From: Nitrososphaerota archaeon | Lineage (GTDB): Archaea > Thermoproteota > Nitrososphaeria > Nitrososphaerales > Nitrosopumilaceae | Direction: 5' to 3' | Assembly (NCBI GenBank): GCA_016201435.1 | Contig: JACQCT010000047.1 | Location: 1-43,480 of the forward strand | Length of the DNA: 43,480 nucleotides | Part shown: one piece after another, positions 8,417-16,585 of the stretch | Layout of the letters: each line of letters starts with the position of its first letter | How positions within the stretch are numbered: the first letter of the stretch is position 1 | Program-made: the position numbers and the translations under genes | Notes under the pieces: generated by a model | The model's input: only the letters and a program-made list of their open reading frames with translations | Databases searched by the model: none | Told to the model about the DNA's origin: nothing

Positions 8417-8833
8417 ATGCTACTTCCAGCAGAAATTGAAACAAAAACACTCATACCAGCTTTACGTGCCATACTCGCAAAAAAACTCATTGAAGAGCAT
8501 CACATAGGTGAAGAAGAAGTATCTAAGCTCCTAGGTGTAACACAGGCGGCAATAAGCAACTATGTGAGAGGGACAAGAGGAGATCCAGTCCTCATAAACA
8601 AGCTTCTTGAGGTAAAAGAAGTATCAGAGATGATTAATGATATTTGCAGTAATCTTGCATCAAATATGGCATATACGCCAGCAAGTCTTTCAAAATTCAT
8701 TGGCCTTTGCAATTACATAAAATCTAGTTTGTTAATATGCGACATTCATCACAATTTAGAGACAAACATTGATGAAGCAATATGTAAAGAATGTGAAAAT
8801 ATGTTGTTAAAGGGACCTGGAACTTCGTTTTAG
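8417..8833 (+). CDS. HTH-domain transcriptional regulator (archaeal COG2522-like)
   Basis: A 138-residue predicted regulator. The N-terminal helix-turn-helix spans about residues 30-60 and reads 'VSKLLGVTQAAISNYVRGTRG', a classic Xre/lambda-repressor recognition helix. The rest is helical, and the C-terminus has a His/Cys cluster (CDIHHN ... CKECENM, about residues 112-132) that may bind a metal. The family is common in archaea; targets are unknown. It is divergent from the asparagine-synthetase-like gene, so it may regulate that promoter region (inference). Its stop overlaps the stop of alba by 4 bases. Confidence 0.88.
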   Translation: MLLPAEIETKTLIPALRAILAKKLIEEHHIGEEEVSKLLGVTQAAISNYVRGTRGDPVLINKLLEVKEVSEMINDICSNLASNMAYTPASLSKFIGLCNYIKSSLLICDIHHNLETNIDEAICKECENMLLKGPGTSF

Positions 8834-9165
8834 TTTGTTTTAGCGATTATTATTTTTATAGTAGAAATCAAAGTCATTCCGTATTTACCGGATCCATTTT
8901 CACTATCAACGGAAATATCAACAATTTTGGAATTTCCCTTCATCATGTTTTCTGTTACAATATTAGCTACTGCAACTGCAGTAGGAATTGCATTACCTTT
9001 GGCTACTAGTGTGACCTGACCAGAATTTCCAAGATCCATCAATACATCAAGTGCACATTCCATTACTGGCTCTTCTCTTATTATCAATACTTTTTTATCA
9101 TTTGAAAATGAATGATCACTAACAAGTTGGGTTTCTTCTTTTCCTATTTCACTCAATAAGCTCAA
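8830..9165 (-). CDS. albA: Alba DNA/RNA-binding chromatin protein
   Basis: A 111-residue Alba-fold protein that coats DNA and binds RNA as dimers. The diagnostic segment VTLVAKGNAIPTAVAVANIV (residues about 52-71) matches the family's lysine-containing binding loop and first long helix, and the C-terminal beta hairpin 'YGMTLISTIKIIIAK' completes the fold. A 22-residue N-terminal extension is acidic and likely disordered. The start is TTG at 9165. A TATA-like CTTAAATGA lies about 30 bases upstream on the minus strand. It shares a convergent end with the HTH regulator and lies 53 bases from rpoK, which points the same way. Confidence 0.9.
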   Translation of the reverse strand: MSLLSEIGKEETQLVSDHSFSNDKKVLIIREEPVMECALDVLMDLGNSGQVTLVAKGNAIPTAVAVANIVTENMMKGNSKIVDISVDSENGSGKYGMTLISTIKIIIAKTN

Positions 9166-9218
9166 TCACATCACCAAAAATTATGCATTTCATTTAAGTC
9201 TTATCGATGATTCATTCA

Positions 9219-9737
9219 TTAGTTAAAAAGATCGATCGATATGTTCTGGAAATCCCCGTTGGGCAATACTCGTCTTATAGTTATTGGGATAACACGCTTT
9301 TCAAGTTCGGTATAAGCTAGATCAAGCGAAGTTGCAACTTCTTTTGGAATTGCTATGAATGGTGGTGCGCCAAGTGATAGTTGTAAAGCTCTTGCACCTA
9401 AAATTCTGGCTTTTTCGAAACGAGTCAGTGTGGGTGGACCTATCATTATCTTGCCTTTAGTGGTAGTTTCATATTCTATAGGTACATGAATTGGATCTAT
9501 CTCGATTATCTCTCTTGCATCAATGATTTTTTGTCGTCTTTCCTGTTCGGCAAGCTCTTCTGGAGTAAGATCACCTTTTTTGGCCTTTTTTTCTTTCTTT
9601 ACTACTATTTTTTCTCCATCTTCCTCAGTAACCTCAGCTTCAACAGTCTCTACAACTTCTACTACTGGTTCTACTTCTTCTGGCTCTACTGGAACTTCCT
9701 CAGTATCTGGAATAATCTCCTCAGGTTCATCGGACAT
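9219..9737 (-). CDS. rpoK: DNA-directed RNA polymerase subunit K (RPB6/omega)
   Basis: The C-terminal part is RpoK, the archaeal omega/RPB6 subunit that helps assemble the polymerase. The core motif LTRFEKARILGARALQLSLG (residues 104-123) followed by GAPPFI is unmistakable. Residues 1-45 form a Glu/Pro/Val-rich acidic extension, followed by a Lys-rich stretch (46-54) and a charged helix (58-80). Classical archaeal RpoK is about 60-100 residues, so this form is nearly doubled by its tail. The start is ATG, and its promoter is shared with the divergent cyclophilin-like gene. Confidence 0.93.
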   Translation of the reverse strand: MSDEPEEIIPDTEEVPVEPEEVEPVVEVVETVEAEVTEEDGEKIVVKKEKKAKKGDLTPEELAEQERRQKIIDAREIIEIDPIHVPIEYETTTKGKIMIGPPTLTRFEKARILGARALQLSLGAPPFIAIPKEVATSLDLAYTELEKRVIPITIRRVLPNGDFQNISIDLFN

Positions 9738-9759
9738 TAATCAACTGTCTAAACAAACG

Positions 9760-9767
9760 TTATATAA
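9760..9767. promoter_or_regulatory. Palindromic TATA box midway between rpoK and a divergent gene
   Basis: TTATATAA is self-complementary and is the only strong TATA-like element in the 52-base gap. Its centre is about 27 bases from the rpoK ATG (9737) and about 26 bases from the opposite ATG (9790). Both distances match leaderless archaeal promoters, so one box may serve both directions. Confidence 0.6.
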
Positions 9768-9789
9768 TTCATAATCCTCCTCTTGAAAA

Positions 9790-10173
9790 ATGAGCACAGG
9801 ATCAGTTTCAAAGATAGAGTCAGTTTTGAAGATAAAGGGCAAGTCAGAATTAAAATTTGAGCTAAAACGTCATCTGGCACCAAAAACAGTTGGCAATCTC
9901 ACCAGATCTATGCCATTAGAGGGAAATGCACACATGATGGAAAACATTTTTGCATATATGGAAACTCGAGTAAACACAGGTGGAGAAAAACTACGAACTC
10001 AATTCAAAAAGGGCGATGTTGCTTTTATGGCTGCAAATGGATCCATCTGTTTTTTTGTAAATGATTTCGAGTCTACAAAATCAATGACACTCATAGGAAA
10101 AATAACATCAAACATTGATGCGCTTACTGAAGTAAACCCCGGAGACGTGTTTTTGATAACTCAAGCAGGCTGA
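9790..10173 (+). CDS. Cyclophilin-like domain protein (TM1367/DUF369-type)
   Basis: A 127-residue protein resembling the small cyclophilin-like family typified by TM1367. The features are 'HLAPKTVGNLTRSMPLEGNAH' (about residues 28-48), a middle strand region, 'FKKGDVAFMAANGSICFFV' (about 73-91), and a C-terminal 'GKITSNIDALTEVNPGDVFLI'. The fold is a beta barrel; peptidyl-prolyl isomerase activity is not established for this branch. The last 13 bases overlap the 3' end of the convergent S25e gene. Its pairing with rpoK on one promoter suggests constitutive expression. Confidence 0.78.
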   Translation: MSTGSVSKIESVLKIKGKSELKFELKRHLAPKTVGNLTRSMPLEGNAHMMENIFAYMETRVNTGGEKLRTQFKKGDVAFMAANGSICFFVNDFESTKSMTLIGKITSNIDALTEVNPGDVFLITQAG

Positions 10174-10472
10174 TAGATGTGATGTCCGCTATGACCACTT
10201 ATTCTTTTAACTGATCCTTTTTTTAACAGATTCACTAAAAAGGCGTTTGCAGTAGAAATCTTCACTCCTGTTTGTCTTGATATTTCTTGTACAGTAAAAA
10301 CTTTGGAGCTTTTAATGAAATTCATTGCTTGATTTTCATCAATTATGACAGATATGTTAGTTTTTGATTTTTGATCTTTCTTTTCTCCTTTCTTTGGTCC
10401 TTCCTTCTTTGCAGCTTCAGCTGTTTGTGATTTTTCAGCTTGTGCCGGAGATTTTTTCTTTGCTCCACCCAT
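10161..10472 (-). CDS. rps25e: Ribosomal protein S25e
   Basis: A 103-residue small-subunit ribosomal protein of archaea and eukaryotes. Residues 1-40 are a Lys/Ala/Glu-rich tail that probably contacts rRNA. Residues about 42-103 form the winged-helix core, with 'FTVQEISRQTGVKISTANAF' and 'KGSVKRISGHSGHHIYQP' typical of S25e. ATG start with a strong TATA box about 26 bases upstream indicates a leaderless, highly expressed gene. The 3' end overlaps the convergent cyclophilin-like gene by 13 bases. Confidence 0.93.
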   Translation of the reverse strand: MGGAKKKSPAQAEKSQTAEAAKKEGPKKGEKKDQKSKTNISVIIDENQAMNFIKSSKVFTVQEISRQTGVKISTANAFLVNLLKKGSVKRISGHSGHHIYQPA

Positions 10473-10493
10473 GTAGATTTTTTTGTAAGGACC

Positions 10494-10503
10494 TATTTAT
10501 AAA
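10494..10503 (-). promoter_or_regulatory. TATA box of rps25e
   Basis: On the minus strand the sequence reads TTTATAAATA, centred about 26 bases before the ATG at 10472. It is one of the best consensus TATA boxes in the window. Confidence 0.65.
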
Positions 10504-10552
10504 CGAACAAAGCATGCAGAAATCCTAAATATTTGCTAGTCTCGGTCTTGGT

Positions 10553-10846
10553 ATGGGATTAGATGTAATTGAAGAAAAAAATCTTAACGATGTAATAGTG
10601 TATGCGCTTGATTATCCTAAGGTGGTTCTAGCTGAATCCAATGGATTTGCTGCAGAAGTAACAACATTAGGAGACTTTGCATATGGACTGTATATGGGAT
10701 ACATCTCAGGAGTTTTCTTTGATGGGTTTTTGGCAAGAAACAAAAGATATCTGGAGTCAGAAGAATTATCAGATTTTCATGCCATCCTTCTTAAAAGGTC
10801 ACCTGAAATTAGGCTCAAGATAAAAGCACATCTTCATTTAAAATAA
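10553..10846 (+). CDS. Hypothetical protein, 97 aa
   Basis: I do not recognise the family. The protein starts at an ATG, is soluble, and ends in a basic helix ('EIRLKIKAHLHLK'). The middle 'FAYGLYMGYISGVFFDGFLA' is aromatic and glycine-rich but too polar at its flanks to be called a membrane segment with confidence. It precedes the DNA ligase gene by 37 bases on the same strand, so they may be cotranscribed. Codon use matches the neighbours. Confidence 0.7.
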   Translation: MGLDVIEEKNLNDVIVYALDYPKVVLAESNGFAAEVTTLGDFAYGLYMGYISGVFFDGFLARNKRYLESEELSDFHAILLKRSPEIRLKIKAHLHLK

Positions 10847-10883
10847 CTCAACCTTTTATTCCACAATTGGTAAAAATTCGCAG

Positions 10884-12656
10884 ATGAAGTTTTCACTAGT
10901 AGCAGAGACACTAAAATTCATGGAGGGTACAACGAAACGACTAGAATTAACAAAATATCTAGTAGATTTATTCAAGATCACTCCTCCAGAAATTATTTCA
11001 CATGTGGTTTATCTTTTGCAAGGCAAGTTAAGACCTGATCATGAAGGAATAGAAATGGGCATTGCTGAAAAAATTGCGATAAAAGCAATATCAAAATCTG
11101 CTGGCATACCAGCAAAAAAAATCCAGCAAGAATATAACAAGATGGGAGATTTTGGTCAAGCTGCTTCAAAAATATTAGAGCAAAAAACACAAACAACATT
11201 TCTTACGCAAGACATTACGGTTGAAAGAGTGTATGACACACTATACAAGATTGCAGAATTAAAAGGAGCCCGTTCTCAAGACATGAAAATGAAATACATC
11301 TCTAGTCTTCTAAATGATGCAACTCCAATTGAGGCTGGGTTTATCCTCAAAATAATTACAAATTCTTTACGATTAGGTATTGCTGATTTTACCATTCTGG
11401 ATTCTCTTGCAATTGCATTTACAGGAACAAAAGAAAACCGTGGAATGTTAGAACATGCATATAATGTATCAAGTGATTTGGGCAAGGTAGCAGCAGCTGT
11501 TGCAAAAGATGGAATAGACTCGATAAAAAATTTTCAAGTTGCAGTATTTAGTCCTGTGAGACCAATGCTTGCGGAAAGGGTCAAGAGTCCACAAGAGGCA
11601 CATGAGAAAATGGGCTCAGAATTTGCAGCAGAATACAAACTAGATGGGGAACGTGTACAAGTACATCTCCAAGGTGAGAAAATAATTCTTTATTCCAGAA
11701 GTTTGGAAAATATTACAAACTATTATCCTGATATTGTTGAAAAAATCAGCAGTGCAATTAATGCAAAAGAAGTAATCTTAGAGGCCGAAGCTGTTGCAAT
11801 CAATGAGGATTCTGGAGAATTTCTTGCATTTCAGGAACTTATGCATCGTAGAAGAAAATATGGGGTAGCTAAAGCAGTTTCACAATATCCTATTACCGTG
11901 AATTTTTTTGATGTAATGTTTGTTGATGGCAAAAGCTGTCTTGATTTACCATATAAAGAACGACGAAAAACACTAGAGAAATTAGTAAAAGAGGACACGT
12001 TTGCAAAACTTGTTTCCATGGTAATTGTAAAAAACGATAACACTGTGGAGGATTTCTTAGAAAATGCAATCAATGCAGGTTGTGAAGGATTGATGTTAAA
12101 ACAACTTGATGGTACTTACAAAGCTGGCGCCAGAGGAAGCAACTGGCTCAAGCTCAAACGTGAGTATAGAAACGAATTAGGCGATAGTTTGGATCTTGTT
12201 GTAATCGGTGCATTTTATGGAAGAGGTAGGAGAACCGGCAAATATGGTGCCCTATTACTTGCAACGTACAACAACGAAACAGATACGTTTCCCAGCATAT
12301 GTAAAGTTGGAACTGGGTTTACTGATGAAAGCTTAGATCAGTTTTATCAAATTCTTTCTGACAAGATAACTATAAAGAAAAATCCAAGAATTGAAAACGG
12401 TCTTGAAGCAGATATTTGGTTTGAGCCAGAAGTTGTAATTGAAATAGTAGCTTCGGAAATCACACTTAGTCCAATACACAAGACAGCAATGGATGCAATT
12501 AGAAAGGGAAGTGGTCTAGCACTTCGTTTTCCAAAGTTCACTGGAAGAATACGATTAGAAAAAACTCCTGAAAATGCCACAACTGATCAAGAGATAATTT
12601 CTTTGTATAATGGACAAAAAAGAGTAGTTCAGGAAGAGAAGCAAAATTACCTTTAA
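10884..12656 (+). CDS. lig: ATP-dependent DNA ligase
   Basis: A 590-residue archaeal replicative DNA ligase, sealing nicks in Okazaki fragments and repair. The helical N-terminal DNA-binding domain covers about residues 1-220. The adenylation domain begins with motif I KLDGER, where K252 accepts AMP. Later motifs include 'EGLMLKQLDGTYKAGARGSNWLKLK' (motif IV/V region) and 'VVIGAFYGRGRRTGKYG'. The OB-fold domain ends with 'LRFPKFTGRIRLEK', motif VI-like. The length matches the archaeal type (about 560-610). The start is ATG. Nothing seems missing. Confidence 0.96.
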   Translation: MKFSLVAETLKFMEGTTKRLELTKYLVDLFKITPPEIISHVVYLLQGKLRPDHEGIEMGIAEKIAIKAISKSAGIPAKKIQQEYNKMGDFGQAASKILEQKTQTTFLTQDITVERVYDTLYKIAELKGARSQDMKMKYISSLLNDATPIEAGFILKIITNSLRLGIADFTILDSLAIAFTGTKENRGMLEHAYNVSSDLGKVAAAVAKDGIDSIKNFQVAVFSPVRPMLAERVKSPQEAHEKMGSEFAAEYKLDGERVQVHLQGEKIILYSRSLENITNYYPDIVEKISSAINAKEVILEAEAVAINEDSGEFLAFQELMHRRRKYGVAKAVSQYPITVNFFDVMFVDGKSCLDLPYKERRKTLEKLVKEDTFAKLVSMVIVKNDNTVEDFLENAINAGCEGLMLKQLDGTYKAGARGSNWLKLKREYRNELGDSLDLVVIGAFYGRGRRTGKYGALLLATYNNETDTFPSICKVGTGFTDESLDQFYQILSDKITIKKNPRIENGLEADIWFEPEVVIEIVASEITLSPIHKTAMDAIRKGSGLALRFPKFTGRIRLEKTPENATTDQEIISLYNGQKRVVQEEKQNYL

Positions 12657-12710
12657 CATTAGGAATTTACGTAACGATTATTAGCCGCGACCATCAGAAA
12701 CAACGTCTGG

Positions 12711-13364
12711 ATGTATAGTGGGGAATTAGAGGTTCAAGCGAAGCGTAAGGCGCTTGCCGTTTTACAAGATGAAATCAACAGAATCCTTAACGCAGTAAGA
12801 GATCTTTCCACATTACCAAGTCTCATAATAAAACCAGACAAGGCGGAAATCAAACAAGTCCTTGAGAGAATAAAAAATACAGAAGACGAGGTGGAATCGT
12901 TACGTCGAAAGATAACAAGAGAGATTGCAGATGTCGGTGGTTTAATGATGAACCGAGAGAACCTTTTACATACAGCTTATGTAACAGATGAAATTGCAGG
13001 ATTTATCACAGGAATTGCATTCAAACTATCAAACATCAAAGCTGTTACTCTAAAAAAAGAGAAACTTGACAAAGACATTTCAGATTTAATTGCGTTAGCT
13101 GTAGACCAAATATACAAACTAAATGAAATTGTACGAGCTCTAAGTGGAAATTCTACAGTAGCAATTGATCTTGCTCACGAATCACAGAAAATAGAACGCA
13201 GTGTTGATGAAAAATATCGTGAACTTACTATCAAAGTTCTAGATGAAATTTCAAATACAAGAGAACTTTTACTGCTCAAGGATATTGTCGAGGCAATTGA
13301 AGAAATGTCTGACAAATGTCTTGAAGTTTCAGATTCTTGTATTGTATTAGCTTTAAGCTTATAG
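12711..13364 (+). CDS. PhoU/DUF47-like helical protein
   Basis: A 217-residue all-helical protein resembling the PhoU-like DUF47 family (COG1392). It consists of long amphipathic helices with spaced 'E..Se.IE...D' patterns, for example 'AHESQKIERSVDEKYREL' and 'LLLKDIVEAIEEMSDKCLEVSD' at the C-terminus, where acidic residues can bind metal ions. PhoU-like proteins usually work with phosphate transporters, but no Pit or Pst gene is adjacent here. The start ATG is chosen for full helical coverage; no obvious TATA box stands at the usual spacing. Confidence 0.75.
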   Translation: MYSGELEVQAKRKALAVLQDEINRILNAVRDLSTLPSLIIKPDKAEIKQVLERIKNTEDEVESLRRKITREIADVGGLMMNRENLLHTAYVTDEIAGFITGIAFKLSNIKAVTLKKEKLDKDISDLIALAVDQIYKLNEIVRALSGNSTVAIDLAHESQKIERSVDEKYRELTIKVLDEISNTRELLLLKDIVEAIEEMSDKCLEVSDSCIVLALSL

Positions 13365-13448
13365 ATCAAGTAATAAATTAAATCAGAATTATTTTTAATA
13401 AATTTTTATCTAGTGTATTAGACACAAATCAATGATAGGAGTATTCGA

Positions 13449-13497
13449 TATAGAATTAGAGTCTCAATGAGATGTATGTAGAATTTAATTCTCTATA
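13449..13497. repeat. Imperfect inverted repeat in the gap before endA
   Basis: TATAGAATTA (13449-13458) can pair with TAATTCTCTATA (13486-13497), leaving a 2-base bulge. The 169-base gap from 13365 to 13533 otherwise holds only AT-rich sequence. It could be a terminator-like hairpin for the upstream gene or chance in AT-rich DNA. Confidence 0.3.
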
Positions 13498-13533
13498 AGA
13501 TTAATACTAGCCTTCATGTGACGAAAACCTAAC

Positions 13534-14070
13534 TTGAAAGGAGAATTAATAGAAAATAGAATAGTAATCTGGAACATCCAAGATTCACGCACTCTGTTTA
13601 TGAATGGATATTATGGAAAGCCTGTAGGTATAGCTAAACCAAAACCAGATGAAATAACAGTACCATTAATTTTAGATCTCATAGAAGGATTATACCTAGT
13701 CCAAAAATCAAAGATAAAGGTATTCAAGGCAAAAAAACTTCTAACAGAAAATAATCTACTTGAAATTTGCAGAGGGGAATACCATAACTTTGACAAAAAA
13801 TATCTTGTTTACAAAGATTTCAGAGACAAGGGTTACATCGTAAACCCTGGAATTAAGTTTGGTTGTGATTTTGCAGTATATCAAAAAGGCCCAGGCATTG
13901 ATCATGCCCCATATCTAGTTCAGGTGTACAATACTGGAGACACTGTCTCTGCTACAAGTGTAGTTTTAGCAGGAAGGTTAGCAACAACAGTAAAGAAACA
14001 ATTCATCTTGGCAATCCCAAGAGGAGAGAAGAAAGTAGATTGTTTAGCGTTAGATTGGTGGAGAGCTTAG
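13534..14070 (+). CDS. endA: tRNA-splicing endonuclease
   Basis: A 178-residue archaeal splicing endonuclease that cuts the bulge-helix-bulge motif of intron-containing tRNAs. The catalytic triad is visible: Y116 in FAVYQKGPG, H124 in IDHAPYLVQV, and a Lys at 154/155 in RLATTVKKQFILA. The length fits the one-domain subunit that forms homo- or heterotetramers. The start is TTG; nearby ATG and GTG codons run into stops at once, so the TTG is the only sensible start. It ends tail-to-tail with the next gene, with a 4-base overlap. Confidence 0.93.
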   Translation: MKGELIENRIVIWNIQDSRTLFMNGYYGKPVGIAKPKPDEITVPLILDLIEGLYLVQKSKIKVFKAKKLLTENNLLEICRGEYHNFDKKYLVYKDFRDKGYIVNPGIKFGCDFAVYQKGPGIDHAPYLVQVYNTGDTVSATSVVLAGRLATTVKKQFILAIPRGEKKVDCLALDWWRA

Positions 14071-14456
14071 CGCAGATTATTTTTAATGTCTGATGCTATT
14101 TTATCATAAACCGCAAACTGTTCTTTTGAAATTCCAAGTTCATGATTACTTTTCCACTTGCCATGTATTCTAACACCATTTTTTGTGGGATCTACCCAAA
14201 TGAATGCATCATGATAAGATAATTTTGTAATCATGTCAGCAAGTTCGTTATCAGCATTTAGAATATTAGCAATTTTTCCTCCAATCCATTCTACACCCAC
14301 CACTTTTTTAGAGCCAAAATGACCATGAGTTTTTGGTTTTGACTCAGCAAGAAAACTATCGTCACTTTGGCTTATATTTGCTTTAACTATAAAGTGAGCC
14401 TGAAAACGATCTTGTGCTCCCCATGGTAAAGGAATTATGTTTTGCATTAAATCCAC
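14067..14456 (-). CDS. Hypothetical protein, 129 aa
   Basis: I do not recognise the family. The soluble alpha/beta protein has a notable central segment 'SKPKTHGHFGSKKVVGVEWIGGKIA' and 'YHDAFIWVDPTKNGVRIHGKW', rich in His, Trp and Gly, which may mark a binding site. The GTG at 14456 overlaps the stop of the upstream gene (TAGTG); an ATG three codons in is the alternative. The overlap shows it is translated with the small gene at 14456-14710. Confidence 0.7.
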   Translation of the reverse strand: MDLMQNIIPLPWGAQDRFQAHFIVKANISQSDDSFLAESKPKTHGHFGSKKVVGVEWIGGKIANILNADNELADMITKLSYHDAFIWVDPTKNGVRIHGKWKSNHELGISKEQFAVYDKIASDIKNNLR

Positions 14457-14710
14457 TAACCTTTTTGAATTACCTGCACAATGTCAATGTTAGAGTTTTT
14501 TATTTTAACGCAACCGTGATTTGTAGTCATAATTGGAGAATGGGTAAAACTTCCGCTATAATAATCGCCTTTTTCAACATCATCAGTGCCAATTTCTTTT
14601 GTCTCTGCTTCTATTCCCACATGGTTCAAAAGATCGCAGAACTCTTCATTTTTGTTTTTTTGTACAAAAGTGTCTTGCTCAGAATCGTGCATGCATAAGA
14701 TAAATTTCAC
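14456..14710 (-). CDS. Hypothetical protein, about 84 aa
   Basis: A small protein whose family I do not recognise. The frame stays open further upstream, but the longer version would begin with an unlikely Phe/Leu/Arg-rich stretch. The GTG start preferred here follows a GAGG-like ribosome-binding site and gives (f)Met-KFILCMHDSEQDTF, which looks like a natural first strand. An ATG at 14692 is another option. It has Cys and His residues (CMHD, FCDLLNHVG, NHGCVKI) that could bind metal. It overlaps the next gene's start, so the pair is an operon. Confidence 0.5.
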   Translation of the reverse strand: MKFILCMHDSEQDTFVQKNKNEEFCDLLNHVGIEAETKEIGTDDVEKGDYYSGSFTHSPIMTTNHGCVKIKNSNIDIVQVIQKG

Positions 14711-14800
14711 CCTCAAATAAATATTAGTCTTAGAGCGACACATTAGCACAAAACATAGCAATCGGAATAAATAATCGAAAAATATAGTCAACTTCTGTTA

Positions 14801-16585
14801 ATGCTAAAATTTCAAGGAAAAGTTGCAGTTATCACTGGTAGCGGCACTGGAATTGGAAAGGCCATTGCAGTAAAATTTGCTGAAAATGGTGCAAGTATTG
14901 TCATACTTGGCAGAAGAAAAGAACCCCTTGAAGAAACTGCAAAGGGATTGAAAGAAATTATTGACAAGGTAAAGAGTAACGCGTTTGTTAAAATTTTTGC
15001 AGGAGTTGATGTCAGTGATGATGAGGGCGTGTCACGTATGTTTGATGAACTAAAATCATCAGGAAATGTAGATATTCTAGTTAACAATGCAGGAGTCTCC
15101 GGACCGGTAACATGTTTTGCAAACTCACCCATTTCAGAATTTAAAAGCACAGTTGCCATTCACCTTACAGGAACTTTTTGGACTTCAGTTCAAGCACTAA
15201 AAGCAATGAAGGCAGGTTGCAAAATCATTACAATTTCAACATTTTTTACAGAAGAGCGTCCCCTAGAGCAAAGACCATACAGATTCAGAAGTCCATACAC
15301 CGCTTCACAAGGAGCAAAAAATAGATTAGCGGAAGCAATGTCATGGGAACTAACAGAGAAGGGAATTATTTCAATAGCAACAAATCCAGGACCTGTCCAT
15401 TCTGACAGAATTTACAAAACAGTATATCCAAAAGCAGCTGCTGAATTTATGAGAGTTAGTGGCTTTGAAAGCTTGACTCCACAGGAAGTAGAAGAAGTCA
15501 ACAATGACATACTGCCTTTGATGGGAGAAGAAGAACAAACAGTAAAAGATGGAATTAAAAATGCAACTACAAAATTATCAAAACTAAAAAACATAACATT
15601 GGAATCAGAGATAGAAAAACTTAGCAAAACAATCTCTTCCTTACTTGCAAAGATTCAACAGATTGCAGAAAAAATTCAGAACAATACAAGCAAAATGATA
15701 GCTGATGAACAATTTTTGTCCCAGTCCCAAGTAGCAGAAACAGTATTGTCCCTATGTGATGAAGAAATATCAAAAATTCTCAATGGCAAAGTCATACCGG
15801 GGGATAGGGTGTTTTATCCAGTTAAACCACACATTTCAGCCTCCATTCCTGAATCGCAAATTGACTTTAATGGCAAGGTTGTTGTGTTTACTGCAGATAT
15901 TACGGAGAGCTCTGACATATCACGTGTAGAATTTCTTGCCCAAAATATTGAAAAAAATGGAGGCAAAGCAGTTATTCTCTTATCAAAAAACAGTCCGCAA
16001 CAAGCACAAGAACAATTATCTAAATTTCATTCACATCCAATTGACTTATCAAATCAAGAACAAGTGAGAATGTTTTTCAAAACTGCTTCAGAAAAAATAG
16101 GGAAAATTTCAACCATAGTTCATGTGACAGGCAAAGTTCCTTCTTTTGCAAAACTGACGGAAATTACCCGATCACAGTGGGATGGATTGGTTGACAAATT
16201 CATAAACACTCCAGCCATAGTTGGACAGGAAGCTCTCAACATTTTCGTACCTGGGGGTTCCAAGAACCCACCGCTTTTCAAGGAAAAATCAGGCACCATA
16301 GTAATCATAGGTCCTGACTTACCATCAGGTCCAAAAGTATCTGGTTCAGACAGAGCCAGAATAGAAGTTTTTCGTGGAGCTCTACGACCATTTGCTACAA
16401 CTGTCAATCAAGAGCTAAGCGATGTACTCAAGTCAAATCTAAGAACATTCCTAGTTTTGCCAGGAAGTATAGACGGAACAGAGCCAAGCAATGAAAGAAT
16501 TTTCAACGCAATAAAATATTTCAGTTCTGGAAAGGCCACACAAAGCTCTGAAGTGATTTATTGTCCTGATGAAACAAGATCCTGA
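14801..16585 (+). CDS. Tandem SDR protein resembling the N-terminal half of bacterial malonyl-CoA reductase
   Basis: A 594-residue protein made of two short-chain dehydrogenase folds. Domain 1 (about 1-215) has TGSGTGIG (12-19, NADP site), NNAG (95-98), S146 and Y166. At the usual catalytic Lys position (YxxxK) the sequence reads Y166-T-A-S-Q170. It is followed by NPGPVHSDRIYKTV (195-208). A helical insert (about 225-300) separates it from domain 2 (about 355-590), a Rossmann fold without SDR active-site residues. A catalytic SDR followed by a degenerate one, with a 'PGP..SDRI' turn, is the layout I recall for the malonate-semialdehyde-reducing half of Chloroflexus malonyl-CoA reductase. The Gln raises doubt about reductase activity. 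It overlaps the MaoC-like gene by 1 base. Confidence 0.8.
   Translation: MLKFQGKVAVITGSGTGIGKAIAVKFAENGASIVILGRRKEPLEETAKGLKEIIDKVKSNAFVKIFAGVDVSDDEGVSRMFDELKSSGNVDILVNNAGVSGPVTCFANSPISEFKSTVAIHLTGTFWTSVQALKAMKAGCKIITISTFFTEERPLEQRPYRFRSPYTASQGAKNRLAEAMSWELTEKGIISIATNPGPVHSDRIYKTVYPKAAAEFMRVSGFESLTPQEVEEVNNDILPLMGEEEQTVKDGIKNATTKLSKLKNITLESEIEKLSKTISSLLAKIQQIAEKIQNNTSKMIADEQFLSQSQVAETVLSLCDEEISKILNGKVIPGDRVFYPVKPHISASIPESQIDFNGKVVVFTADITESSDISRVEFLAQNIEKNGGKAVILLSKNSPQQAQEQLSKFHSHPIDLSNQEQVRMFFKTASEKIGKISTIVHVTGKVPSFAKLTEITRSQWDGLVDKFINTPAIVGQEALNIFVPGGSKNPPLFKEKSGTIVIIGPDLPSGPKVSGSDRARIEVFRGALRPFATTVNQELSDVLKSNLRTFLVLPGSIDGTEPSNERIFNAIKYFSSGKATQSSEVIYCPDETRS

Noticed and set aside
9486-9774. 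Aromatic- or Ser-rich plus-strand frames over the rpoK acidic tail
   Set aside because: They are antisense images of the GAA/GTT-rich acidic coding sequence of rpoK and have no family resemblance.
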